Assembly: GCA_012519695.1 (NCBI GenBank)
Contig: JAAYPT010000013.1
Location: 79,998-143,997, forward strand
Length of the DNA: 64,000 bases
Direction: 5' to 3'
Source: Clostridiales bacterium
GTDB lineage: Bacteria > Bacillota > Clostridia > Lachnospirales > Lachnospiraceae
The notes beneath the pieces were generated by a model. That model was not told the DNA's origin. It did no database searches and was given only the letters and a program-made list of their open reading frames with translations. Position 1 is the stretch's first letter, and each line of letters opens with the position of its first letter. Positions 18,801-26,571 of this stretch are shown one piece after another. Position numbers and translations under genes: made by a program.

Positions 18801-21218
18801 GAAAAGAAGGGAGAGGTACTTGACGGATTTAAGGGTGGACTCCTGGCAAGCTCATATGAGAAAGAGTTTGTTTATAAGGAAGGCTCACTTGCCGGAGCAA
18901 AATTCAAAGTTTATGCTGCCGAGGATATTTACACAGCAGACAACCAGAAGGATGCAGACGGAAACCGCATTAAGTATTACAGCAAGGGAGACCTTGTGAC
19001 AACTCTTACAACTGGCAAGGATGGAAAGGCAACAGCTAAGAATCTTCCTCTTGGACAGTACAGGGTTGTGGAAGTGGAAGCTCCATACGGATATGTATTA
19101 AATCCGAATGAGCAGAAAGTGACATTCACATATGTGGATGATAAGACACCTGTTATCAAGGAAAGCCTTACTTTCTCAGATGACAGACAGAAGCTTGATA
19201 TGTCAGTGACTAAGCTTGATTCAGAAGATAATACACCGATTGTAGGTGCAGTATTTGGTCTTTATGCAGACGAGGATATCAAGAATGTAGATGGCAAGGT
19301 AATTATCGAGAAAGGCACACTTCTTGAGAAGACAACATCTGATGAGAATGGAAAGATTGCTTTTGTTAAGGATTATCCATTTGCAAAATATGTTGCAAGA
19401 GAGCTTGTAAAGCCTGCCGGATATGTGACAAATGAGGAAGCAGTAAACTTTGATACAAAATATCAGGGACAGGATGTTAAGACTGCTGTATATAACAGCG
19501 AGTATAAAAACACACCTACAACCTTTGAGTTTACAAAGACAGATATCACAAGCGGTGCAGAGCTTACAGGTGCAACACTTACTGTACTTGATAAGGATGG
19601 AAATGTGGTAGACACATGGACATCTGATGCTAAGGAAGCACATGTGATCAAGAGACTTGTCGTAGGCGAGACTTATACACTTCGTGAGGAATTTGCTCCT
19701 TACGGATATCTTAAAGCAACAGATATTAAGTTTAAAGTAGAGGACACTGGCAAAGTGCAGCATGTAGAGATGAAGGATGAAGTTCCTACAGGTTCCATCG
19801 TTATCAATAAGGACGGCGAATTTGTAACAGACACTACTCTTATGAAGGGTTACTGGTATGACTTTATCTTCAATTTCTTCAAGGACAGCCTTGCAGGAGT
19901 AACTTTTGATGTATATGCAAAAGAGGATATCGTAAGTGCTGACGGACTTGACACTGTATATCACAGGGCAGGAGACAAGGTGGCAACCATCGTGACAAAT
20001 GATAAGGGTATCGCAAGAATTGATGACCTTCCACTTGGCAAGTATTATCTTGTTGAGACAAAAACCATTGATGGATTTGTATTAGATGATACACCGATTG
20101 AGGCAGACCTTTCCTATATCGACCAGAATACAAAGGTTGTATTTGCAGGAATGGATGTGACAAATGAGCGTCAGAAAGTGCAGATTACTGTAACCAAGAC
20201 GGATTTAGAGACTAAGGAAGCACTTGAAGGAGCAGTATTCGGTTTATTTGCGAAAGAAGATATCGTGAACAAAGATGGCAAGGTAATCGTAAAAGCTGAT
20301 ACACAGATTGAGAGAACAGTAACAGGCAAGGATGGAAAGGCTGCATTTACCTCTGACCTTCCGCTTGGACAGTATTATGTCAAAGAACTTGAGGCACCAA
20401 AGGGCTATGTGAAGTCAGATAAGACATTTGATGTGGATGCTTCATATCAGGGAGATAAGGTAAAGGTTATCGAGTTTGAGGCAGCATTTGAAAATGCACC
20501 TATTAAGGTAGAAATTTCAAAGACTGATATCACAGGAGAGAAAGAGTTGCCTGGAGCAAAGCTTTCAGTAATTGATGCTGATGGAAAGCTTGTAGAAAGC
20601 TGGACATCAGAAGCAGGAAAGACGCATATGATTGAGAGACTTCCTGTCGGAAAGTACACACTCAGAGAGGAATCTGCACCGTATGGATATAAGGTGGCAA
20701 GTGATGTAACCTTTGAAGTAAAGGAGACTGCAGAAATCCAGAAGGTATCCATGAAGGATGAGCAGGCAGTCGGTAAGATTGTCATCGAGAAAACTGACAA
20801 AGTAACCGGAAAGCCGATCGAGGGTGTTGTATTTGAAGTAAGGGATAAGGATGGAAAGGCGCTTGATACACTCACTACTGACAAGAATGGTCATGCAGAG
20901 AGCAAGGAGCTTCCTATCTGTACTTACAATGAGGATGGATCATTCAAAGAAGATATCCATTATACAGTTGTTGAGACTAAAGCAGCTGACGGATATATCC
21001 TTGATGAAACAGCTCACGATGTAACACTTCGATATGATGATAATGCACCGGATGTTGTTGTAGCAACTCTTAAGCTTGTCAATGTACCGACAGAGCCTAA
21101 GCTTCCACAGACAGGTGACAATGCAAATCCGCTTCTTTATCTTGGAATCGGTGCACTTGCACTTATTACAGGTGTTGGAGTAGGACTTCGTGGAAGAAAG
21201 AAAAAGAATAAACAGTAA
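15840..21218 (+). CDS. Thioester/CnaB-repeat surface adhesin with LPQTG anchor
   Basis: Cell-wall-anchored protein of 1,792 residues. A signal peptide is followed by a thioester-type domain: Cys75 in YCMNFG and Gln134 in TQAMVWV are the expected cross-link pair, which can bind host or partner surfaces covalently. About 13 SpaA/CnaB-like repeats follow, recognisable by endings such as VKEITAPKGY and VVEVEAPYGY, whose Glu would form Lys-Asn isopeptide bonds. The sorting signal LPQTG (1755-1759), a hydrophobic helix and a Lys/Arg tail end it. RBS AAGGAGGAAAGAGCAT. A sortase gene lies 28 kb downstream in the same element. Inferred role: adhesion or mating-pair stabilisation. Confidence 0.9.
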   Translation: MKQKLKRFMAGFMAMLTLVGTLFTNGTTAFAASPQANIAFWNASVKNSGEVSELKPGYNHGKILYSILDGNSAYCMNFGLRADGGQLMNSYDDASTSMSAQQRKLLSYCLYYGFNSTQKAAPSNSQCDEYIATQAMVWVIVADIFGTGSGDSAARKLCNTAPSPDSSYSYYERLRDNISSSYNATLPSFASRRISEAPTYELKWNEGSQRFETTLSDSNGVLSDFDFGISGYSVDKNGNSITISSTSVNTTATTGTFTSNAGKVETTSSCVFWLTGKSGYQEFISERPTADPIKAYIKVKTENIGYGELTKTDESSGVKLSGAVYGIYSDSGCTNRVQTMTTDGNGYAKSAALVAGTYYVKEITAPKGYVLSGKVHTLTVKAGQTTGISATDKEQLGAITIYKEGEVLSSWNGSNFTYEKKKLSGATFKVTAGADIYKADGTKVYSAGDVVAESLTTGTDGQVVLSDLHLGTYVVTEIKSIDGYTINTTPQTVAVEYKDQTVTVQYESTTIENTRQKADVSVVKKDSDTENPLDGGKYTLYAGNDIKNYAGQVIVTKGTALETVSTGEDGKASYSVDLPISNGYYVSETQAPYAYIRNSKDVYSFNFNVLPETQAKASFSHTFVNDRTTAKIHIYKVDKESGKAAAQGDASLEGAVYGLYARNDIVHPDGATGVVFKAGDLVATLTTDKNGEAEVNNLYLGNYYVKEITPSEGYLLDEEEHDVVCDYEGDLVAEVSRSTTSAEQVIKQPFQLIKVSDNGDDTEAGLLAGAEFTAYLKSSLPVKADGSYDFDKAAPVVIGENGATTITSDDKGHAVSIAIPYGTYVVVESKTPHNMKTIKPFEVKIKENHPTEPQTWRVFLDREFTAKLRVIKKDSDTKQTVLVPNAEFKIFNLDKNEYVKQYTTYPSKVEHTSFFTDEDGDLILPEALKIGNYRIEEVSAPFGYVVNDKYVNISVDTDTAFETDGDTNDAIITVEYSDAPAVGELTVEKKGEVLDGFKGGLLASSYEKEFVYKEGSLAGAKFKVYAAEDIYTADNQKDADGNRIKYYSKGDLVTTLTTGKDGKATAKNLPLGQYRVVEVEAPYGYVLNPNEQKVTFTYVDDKTPVIKESLTFSDDRQKLDMSVTKLDSEDNTPIVGAVFGLYADEDIKNVDGKVIIEKGTLLEKTTSDENGKIAFVKDYPFAKYVARELVKPAGYVTNEEAVNFDTKYQGQDVKTAVYNSEYKNTPTTFEFTKTDITSGAELTGATLTVLDKDGNVVDTWTSDAKEAHVIKRLVVGETYTLREEFAPYGYLKATDIKFKVEDTGKVQHVEMKDEVPTGSIVINKDGEFVTDTTLMKGYWYDFIFNFFKDSLAGVTFDVYAKEDIVSADGLDTVYHRAGDKVATIVTNDKGIARIDDLPLGKYYLVETKTIDGFVLDDTPIEADLSYIDQNTKVVFAGMDVTNERQKVQITVTKTDLETKEALEGAVFGLFAKEDIVNKDGKVIVKADTQIERTVTGKDGKAAFTSDLPLGQYYVKELEAPKGYVKSDKTFDVDASYQGDKVKVIEFEAAFENAPIKVEISKTDITGEKELPGAKLSVIDADGKLVESWTSEAGKTHMIERLPVGKYTLREESAPYGYKVASDVTFEVKETAEIQKVSMKDEQAVGKIVIEKTDKVTGKPIEGVVFEVRDKDGKALDTLTTDKNGHAESKELPICTYNEDGSFKEDIHYTVVETKAADGYILDETAHDVTLRYDDNAPDVVVATLKLVNVPTEPKLPQTGDNANPLLYLGIGALALITGVGVGLRGRKKKNKQ

Positions 21219-21232
21219 CAATTAACCTTGCG

Positions 21233-21270
21233 GGGAATGTAAGCCAGTGACTTATGTTCCCTGCTTTTTT
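21233..21270 (+). terminator. Terminator-like hairpin after the adhesin gene
   Basis: An 11-pair stem (GGGAATGTAAG with CTTATGTTCCC) around CCAGTGA, then CTGCTTTTTT. Its upper stem and the ATTAAGGAGGAA ribosome site that follows repeat the arrangement found just before the adhesin gene. Confidence 0.85.
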
Positions 21271-21291
21271 AGATTAAGGAGGAACCGTAAT

Positions 21292-22287
21292 ATGATGAAT
21301 TACGAGATTTTTAAGGAAGTAGTAAAAGAAAAGTTTATGGATTATATGCCTGAGAAGTTCAAAGGAATGGAGCTTGTGGCAGAGCCAGTGGAAAAGGTGA
21401 ATGTGACTCTTGATGGCATCATCTTAAGAGAAGAAGGCAGGAATATTTCGCCTACGATTTATATCAATGACATGTATAAGAAGTATCAGGACTGTGGCGA
21501 TCTTGAGGAAACACTTATGGCTGCATGTGACTTCATGGAAAGGGCATATGAGCAGGCTCCGGTTGTTGATGTGGACAGCATTATGAGGGATGCTAACGAG
21601 AAGATTGTATTCCAGCTCATCAATACAGAGCAGAATAAGACATTTTTGGAACAGGTGCCACACAGGGAGTTTCAGGATCTCTCTATTGTGTATAAGGTAA
21701 TAATCAGTGCCGATAAGGATGCGGTGCAGAGTTCAAAAATTACAAATGAATTTGCAAAAAGACTTGGAATGAGTGAGGAACAGCTCTTTAAGTGTGCAGC
21801 GGAAAACACAAGAAGACTCTTCCCACCTGTCGTTCGTAGCATGAATGACATTATGAGAGAAATGTTCGCAAGGGATGGGATGCCACAAGAGATTGCAGAT
21901 ATGATGATAGCCGAGATTCCACCGGAGCAGACGATGTGGGTGATTTCCAATGAAAAGGGTATCAATGGTGCAGCATCCATGCTTTATGAGAATGAGCTTC
22001 ATGAGCTGGCAGAGAGTTTAGAGAGTGACCTTTATATTCTCCCTTCGAGCGTGCATGAGGTTATTGCAGTATCTTCAGATATGGGAAGCCCTGAGATGCT
22101 TGCACAGATGGTAGTCGAGGTAAATATGCAGGAGGTGTCTTTGGACGAGAGACTTTCCAATCAGGTATATCACTATGATAAGGATTTAAGAAAACTCACC
22201 CTTGCAACTGATACACCAAACAAGAGACTTGATGGTATCGTTGCAGAACCTCTCCTTGTATATGACGCGAAGGAAAAGTCCAGATAG
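21292..22287 (+). CDS. DUF5688 family protein
   Basis: 331 residues, soluble and acidic, without membrane helix. It resembles the DUF5688 family that recurs in Firmicutes conjugative elements; the order here (adhesin, DUF5688, RadC/JAB, primase-like) is typical for them. No known activity. AAGGAGGAACCGTAAT precedes the tandem ATGs at 21292/21295; an upstream in-frame ATG at 21247 lies within the terminator hairpin and is rejected. Confidence 0.7.
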   Translation: MMNYEIFKEVVKEKFMDYMPEKFKGMELVAEPVEKVNVTLDGIILREEGRNISPTIYINDMYKKYQDCGDLEETLMAACDFMERAYEQAPVVDVDSIMRDANEKIVFQLINTEQNKTFLEQVPHREFQDLSIVYKVIISADKDAVQSSKITNEFAKRLGMSEEQLFKCAAENTRRLFPPVVRSMNDIMREMFARDGMPQEIADMMIAEIPPEQTMWVISNEKGINGAASMLYENELHELAESLESDLYILPSSVHEVIAVSSDMGSPEMLAQMVVEVNMQEVSLDERLSNQVYHYDKDLRKLTLATDTPNKRLDGIVAEPLLVYDAKEKSR

Positions 22288-22296
22288 GAGGCAGCT

Positions 22297-22413
22297 ATGG
22301 AGCAGGAACTTACAATGGAAGAACTCATTGCTCTCATAAACAGCCAGAAAGGTGACTTTGTTATCCGTGTCGAGTTTGGAGAGGAGGCGGTGTCTGATGC
22401 CAAAGAAGAATGA
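22297..22413 (+). CDS. Small acidic protein overlapping radC
   Basis: 38 residues (ELTMEELIALINSQKGDFVI core). A good ribosome site (TAGGAGGCAGCT) precedes the ATG, 9 bases after the DUF5688 gene. Its last 17 bases overlap the start of the RadC/JAB gene in another frame, implying translational coupling. Resembles small coupled proteins of this element family. No domain known. Confidence 0.6.
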   Translation: MEQELTMEELIALINSQKGDFVIRVEFGEEAVSDAKEE

Positions 22414-22936
22414 CTTCAAGCTTGATGTGGTTTCGGTAAGACTTGTAAAGGATGCTCCGATTTATTCGGAGCACACCTTTAATAATCCGGCGGATATAGC
22501 TGCTGTCATGGGAGACTGTATGTGCCAGTTTGACAGGGAAGTAGTGTGTGTGGTCAATCTAAGGTCAGATTTAAAACCTATCAATGTGCATTTTGCAAGT
22601 GTTGGTTCTTTAAATGAGGCAATGGCACATCCGAGAGAGCTGTTTAAATCAAGTATCCTAAGCAATGCGGCAAGCATGATGTTAATCCATTGTCATCCAT
22701 CCGGGAATGTATTCCCAAGCAAGGCAGACACGATGATGACAGACCGTATGAACAAGCTGTGTGAACTGATGGGAATACCGCTTATTGACCATATCATAGT
22801 CGGTGGAGACAATCGTGAATTTTTCAGTTTCAGGGAAAAAGGCATGATTGATAATCCTAAGATTACCCTGAGCACAGATTACCGGACACTTGATATCAAG
22901 TCACCGCTTGTAGCAGAGCAGGGAAAGGCAAGGTGA
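22397..22936 (+). CDS. RadC/JAB-domain (MPN+) protein
   Basis: 179 residues. The JAMM-type metal site is visible: IHCHPSGNVFPSKAD (His, His, then Asp) near residues 97-111, with an upstream Glu in the fold start. RadC-like proteins of mobile elements have this domain but lack the N-terminal helix-hairpin-helix of chromosomal RadC, as here. Activity (DNA repair or protease-like) is undefined in the family. Start ATG 22397 follows GAGAGGAGGCGGTGTCTG. Confidence 0.82.
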   Translation: MPKKNDFKLDVVSVRLVKDAPIYSEHTFNNPADIAAVMGDCMCQFDREVVCVVNLRSDLKPINVHFASVGSLNEAMAHPRELFKSSILSNAASMMLIHCHPSGNVFPSKADTMMTDRMNKLCELMGIPLIDHIIVGGDNREFFSFREKGMIDNPKITLSTDYRTLDIKSPLVAEQGKAR

Positions 22937-22940
22937 AAAC

Positions 22941-23918
22941 ATGGATGGAAGATTTACGGATGAAGAGCTTGCCATAGCAAAGCGTGTTGATCTGTGTGCA
23001 GTTGCAGAAAGCCTTGGGTATACAGTAAAGAGGATTGGCAAATACCACACTTTAAAGGAGATGGATTCCATCCGTATCTATAACAGAAGCCATTGGTACA
23101 GATGGTCAAGGCAGTTTGACAAAGGCAACAATGGCGGCTCACAGATAGATTTCTTACGGGTATTCTGTGGAATGAGTGTAAAAGAGGCTGTATTCTGGCT
23201 TTTAGATTTTGCAGGATACAGAAGAATCGAGAATCCTGTAAAGCAGCCACTTGTTCATCAGGTATCGCAGAAGCAGGCAGAAGAGAGAAAGCCATTTGTC
23301 CTACCGGAACCGGCAGGAGATAATTCCTATCTTATTTCCTATCTGAATCAGGAGAGAGGAATCAGCAGAGCAGTCATAGATTTGTTTTTAAAAGAAGGAC
23401 TGATTTATGAGAGCAGGCATTATCACAATGTTGTTTTCAAAGGAAATGATAAAAATGGAGTGACAAGATTTGCAAGTATGCGGGGAGTGTTTGATAAGCA
23501 GGGTAAGTCATTCAAGTGTGATGTCACAGGAAATGATAAGAACTATGGATTTAATGTGGTGAATGAAAACAGTACAGAGCTTGTAGTATTTGAGGCTGCA
23601 ATCGACCTTATGAGTTATGCCGATATCTTCGCGGATTATGAATCAAATAAGCTGGCACTTGGGATGCTTGCAGATGCACCACTTGAGACTTTTCTTCGGG
23701 AATATCCGCAGATTACTTCCATCCGGTTCTGCCTTGATGGAGATGAGCCGGGGAGAAAAGCAGCAGCTGAACTTATGAGAAAGTATTATGAGCTTGGATA
23801 TGAGGTAGAAGACTGTCCGCCACCTGCCGGATATAAGGATTACAACGAGTGGCTTGTAGCGGCAAAGCTTAATCTGAACAGGATGAATAAGCGAGCAGAT
23901 GAACCAGTCAGGGCATGA
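22941..23918 (+). CDS. DUF3991 / Toprim domain protein (primase-like)
   Basis: 325 residues. The N-terminal region (LGYTVKRIGKYHTLKEMDSI, with aromatic-rich RSHWYRWSRQFD) is a compact DNA-binding part. The middle is DUF3991-like (about 125-190). The C-terminal Toprim part contains ELVVFEAAIDLMSY, with the catalytic-type Glu, and RFCLDGDEPGRKAAAEL, the DxD-like metal motif. Such proteins are thought to make primers on the transferred single strand (TraC-like). It stands immediately before the palindrome array and the mobilisation genes. Confidence 0.82.
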   Translation: MDGRFTDEELAIAKRVDLCAVAESLGYTVKRIGKYHTLKEMDSIRIYNRSHWYRWSRQFDKGNNGGSQIDFLRVFCGMSVKEAVFWLLDFAGYRRIENPVKQPLVHQVSQKQAEERKPFVLPEPAGDNSYLISYLNQERGISRAVIDLFLKEGLIYESRHYHNVVFKGNDKNGVTRFASMRGVFDKQGKSFKCDVTGNDKNYGFNVVNENSTELVVFEAAIDLMSYADIFADYESNKLALGMLADAPLETFLREYPQITSIRFCLDGDEPGRKAAAELMRKYYELGYEVEDCPPPAGYKDYNEWLVAAKLNLNRMNKRADEPVRA

Positions 23919-23922
23919 GAAA

Positions 23923-24046
23923 CCGGATTTTGATGTGTGGGGGCAGAAAGCGCCCCCAAAACAGCAAAGTGGGGGCAGAAAGCGCCCCCAAAATGTCAAA
24001 GTGGGGGCAAAAAGTGCCCCCAAAATTTGGACACGACAAAATCCGG
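23923..24046. repeat. Inverted decamers flanking the palindrome array
   Basis: CCGGATTTTG (23923-23932) and its exact reverse complement CAAAATCCGG (24037-24046) bracket the first three palindromes of the array. A protein-binding or recombination-site function is inferred only. Confidence 0.55.
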
Positions 24047-24090
24047 ACTGAAGTAAAAATAAAAGTGGGGGCAAAAAGCGCCCCCACTTT
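23937..24090. repeat. Phased 32-bp GC-palindrome array
   Basis: Four copies of a palindrome (GGGGGC, a five-base A/G-rich loop, GCCCCC with a leading G or T) preceded by GT start at 23937, 23969, 24001 and 24065. The steps are exactly 32, 32 and 64 bases, so one unit has decayed in place (24033-24064). Thirty-two base pairs are three helical turns, which puts all sites on one DNA face. Between a primase-like gene and the relaxosome genes this suggests iteron-like protein sites near oriT or a replication origin. Confidence 0.8.
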
Positions 24091-24104
24091 CATAAACAGA
24101 GGGT

Positions 24105-24168
24105 TTTAGGGAGATTTTCTCCCTAACTAGATGGCATTAGGACAGAGATGTCTCTAATGCGTATCTAG
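24105..24168. promoter_or_regulatory. Candidate oriT: short and long hairpins upstream of the relaxosome genes
   Basis: AGGGAGATTTTCTCCCT forms a small hairpin (about 24108-24124). A 42-base near-palindrome at 24127-24168 has CTAGAT/ATCTAG outside and GCATTAG/CTAATGC inside, with ACA/TGT around GAGA. The rest of the 23,919-24,245 gap holds the palindrome array and the ribosome site GGAGGTGCAAGGAAGCA. Relaxase nick sites usually lie beside such inverted repeats close to the relaxase gene. The nick position itself is unknown. Confidence 0.45.
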
Positions 24169-24245
24169 CAGTCGCCGGGGACTAACTGGAGACTGGAGCT
24201 TTGGTGAATATTTACTAAACACGGATAAGGAGGTGCAAGGAAGCA

Positions 24246-24770
24246 ATGGATGCAGAAGTTACGCTATTTACAAAACCAGAAGAACTGATTGCCTGGGCAG
24301 ACACATTTGATATCTTACTTAACCCTTCGATAGAAGATGCTGCAATATTGCTTAACTATATGGAAGGTCATGATTATGCTATTGGCATAGATTCTGATGG
24401 AAAGATGTACAGACAGGATGTAGCTGAGGAGAATGGTGAAATTGAACCATACCCGATAGATGATGTTATAGATACTGTTTGTGAATGGAACTATGAACTG
24501 ATACTTGATGCTGATGCACACAGGAATGATCCAAAGGATTTTAAAGATTACAGTGAGTTTCAGGATAAGTATGACAGTTTGAAAGCAGATGAAAAGAGGC
24601 TGGACAGGTTGTTTGAAAAGACCTGTTATGCAAAGGAGATTGATGAAATGGCAGCTGCTTTGGTGGAATCATTCATTAGTCATCTAAGTAGCAGGGATGA
24701 TTTGGAAAAAGCTGCGGTGACAGTTGCAGAAGGAATTAAGGATTATAGTACGGGTAAGAGAGGAAGGTGA
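24246..24770 (+). CDS. Unrecognised acidic element protein upstream of mobC
   Basis: 174 residues, strongly acidic, no signal or membrane helix. First ~95 residues look globular (KPEELIAWADTFDILLNPSI; later IDDVIDTVCEWNYELILDAD); the rest is helical. It sits between candidate oriT and mobC, and mobC starts 5 bases after its stop. A DNA-mimic or antirestriction-like role would fit the charge but is speculation; I do not recognise the family. Confidence 0.6.
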   Translation: MDAEVTLFTKPEELIAWADTFDILLNPSIEDAAILLNYMEGHDYAIGIDSDGKMYRQDVAEENGEIEPYPIDDVIDTVCEWNYELILDADAHRNDPKDFKDYSEFQDKYDSLKADEKRLDRLFEKTCYAKEIDEMAAALVESFISHLSSRDDLEKAAVTVAEGIKDYSTGKRGR

Positions 24771-24774
24771 GTCT

Positions 24775-25107
24775 ATGGCAGATAAAGTTCATTGTATTAG
24801 GAAAACACTAAGACTAATGCCAGAGGAAGCCAAGATGCTTGCAAAAAAGGCATGTGATAATGGAATGAATGAGGCTGAGTATATCCGTCTTCTTATCAGT
24901 CAGAAACCAAATGATTATCCGGAAGTAAGGAAGATTCTGAAGGAACTCATTAATGAAGTCAACAGAATTGGAATAAATATCAATCAGATAGTATTTAACA
25001 ATAATGCCGGGCTGTATTCCAAGGAAGATAAGACACAGCTGATAGCTTATATGCGAAAACTGAATCAGAAGATAGATGAGGCGGTGGTAAAGATTGGCAA
25101 TCAGTAA
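24775..25107 (+). CDS. mobC: MobC-like relaxosome protein
   Basis: 110 residues. N-terminal ribbon-helix-helix-like pattern (CIRKTLRLMPEEAKMLAKKA, then MNEAEYIRLLI), followed by the MobC signature region ELINEVNRIGININQIVFNNN and a C-terminal helix. MobC proteins melt or bend oriT so the relaxase can nick. Start 24775 follows GAGGAAGGTGAGTCT. The end overlaps the relaxase start by 14 bases, the usual coupled arrangement. Confidence 0.88.
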   Translation: MADKVHCIRKTLRLMPEEAKMLAKKACDNGMNEAEYIRLLISQKPNDYPEVRKILKELINEVNRIGININQIVFNNNAGLYSKEDKTQLIAYMRKLNQKIDEAVVKIGNQ

Positions 25108-26542
25108 AATCCTTAATATGAAGGATTGTGGTGGGCATTTTCACGGAAAACATCTGAAGAGATCTCTTGATTATGTGATGAATCCGGAGAAAACACAGGA
25201 TGGAAGGCTCGTTGGTGCAATCAACTGTCAGGTCGATTCTGCTTTTGAACAGATGAAAGCTACAAAACGGAAGTTTGGAAAAGTTGATAAAAGGCAGGGA
25301 TATCATATCATTCTCTCATTTAAGGAAGATGAAGTGAATCCTGATATGGCATTTGAGATAACCCGCAGATTCGTGGAAGAGTATCTTGGAAAATCATATG
25401 AGGCAGTATATGTGGTGCATGATAATACAGCACATGTTCATTCACACATTGTATTTAACAGTGTGAGTTTTGTGGATGGGAAAAAGTATCGCTATGAAAA
25501 AGGAGACTGGGCAAAGTATATCCAGCCAATCACGAATCAGTTGTGTCAGGAATATGGTCTTTCAATCATTGATGTTGATGATGGCAGTAAGGAAAAAGAG
25601 TATGAAAGCTATAAGGACTGGAGCGAATATCGTGAAGGCAGTTTTGTATGGGCAGATATGATTAAGAGAGACCTGGATTCCTGCATACTGCAGGCAGGAA
25701 ATAATGAGCAGTTTCTGGAGCTGTTATCTGACAAAGGATATGAGGTCAAGCAGGGAAAGTATCTGGCAGTAAAGCCACAAGGAATGACGAGATTTCGCAG
25801 ATGTAAGACATTAGGTGACATGTATTCTGATGAGGCAATCCGGGAAAGGATAGAAAAAGAGGATATTTCATTTTACCGGGAACAGCAGAAAGAAGTACAA
25901 CCGGTTCTTTGTAAGTGTAAGGTGAGAAGATACCGAAGGGCAAAGATGTCGGGGCTTCAAAAGAGATACTATGCAAAGCTATACCGGATAGGAAAGCTGA
26001 AAAAGAAGCCATACAGTCAGGTATGGAAGTATAAGGATGATATCCGTAAGATGCATAAACTGCAGGAGGAGTATTTGTTCCTTGTCAATCATGACATTCA
26101 TTCAGCAGAGGAGCTTGTCAGTGTAATCAGCTCATTGACAGATAAAAGAAAAGAAGTTTCAGCAGAGAAAAGCCGCATTTATAAGGCTAGGGAGAGAAGT
26201 CGAGAACTTTTTGATATAGCAGATGATATGAAAGAGTTAGAACCTGCTGAGAAGTCTTTCCTCCAGGGAGATGAATTTTTTACGGATGAGCATCTGCAAT
26301 GGGAAACTTTGAAACAGAAGCTTTTATCACAGGGATATAGCCTTGAAGAGGTGGAAGCACTGCGTAAACATTATAAAGAGGAGTATTCCAAAGCATGTGC
26401 AAAAGAAAGGGCAGTATTCAAAGAGTTGAATATTGGTAAATCTATATGGAAGAGTCTTATTCCAGACAGCGTATCAGATGGAAAAGATGCACAGTACAAC
26501 AAAGAGACAATACGAGACAGGAAAGAGCAGCCAGAACGTTAG
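25094..26542 (+). CDS. MOBP-type relaxase
   Basis: Nicks oriT and stays bound to the transferred strand. 482 residues beginning at a TTG that overlaps mobC (GGCGGTGG upstream). Motif I SLDYVMNPEKT carries the probable catalytic Tyr27. Motif III HVHSHIVFNSV gives the metal-binding histidines 114, 116 and 118. The C-terminal half is a basic, then charged helical region (about 255-470) without a helicase or primase domain. Those functions are on separate proteins in this element. Confidence 0.92.
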   Translation: MAISKILNMKDCGGHFHGKHLKRSLDYVMNPEKTQDGRLVGAINCQVDSAFEQMKATKRKFGKVDKRQGYHIILSFKEDEVNPDMAFEITRRFVEEYLGKSYEAVYVVHDNTAHVHSHIVFNSVSFVDGKKYRYEKGDWAKYIQPITNQLCQEYGLSIIDVDDGSKEKEYESYKDWSEYREGSFVWADMIKRDLDSCILQAGNNEQFLELLSDKGYEVKQGKYLAVKPQGMTRFRRCKTLGDMYSDEAIRERIEKEDISFYREQQKEVQPVLCKCKVRRYRRAKMSGLQKRYYAKLYRIGKLKKKPYSQVWKYKDDIRKMHKLQEEYLFLVNHDIHSAEELVSVISSLTDKRKEVSAEKSRIYKARERSRELFDIADDMKELEPAEKSFLQGDEFFTDEHLQWETLKQKLLSQGYSLEEVEALRKHYKEEYSKACAKERAVFKELNIGKSIWKSLIPDSVSDGKDAQYNKETIRDRKEQPER

Positions 26543-26553
26543 GCTGTTTTTTT
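26528..26553 (+). terminator. Terminator overlapping the relaxase stop
   Basis: CAGCC pairs with GGCTG around AGAACGTTA and is followed by seven T. The 5' arm lies inside the last relaxase codons. Confidence 0.75.
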
Positions 26554-26571
26554 AGTAGTTAGGAGGCATAT

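Noticed and set aside
19221..19964. 247-residue minus-strand open frame
   Set aside because: Antisense to the repetitive adhesin gene, Cys/Ile/Leu-rich nonsense composition, no ribosome site; a shadow frame.
23937..24090. Regular 32-bp spacing suggested a CRISPR array
   Set aside because: The units are GC palindromes with inter-unit sequence of only about 7-10 bases, without unique spacers, and no cas genes are near.
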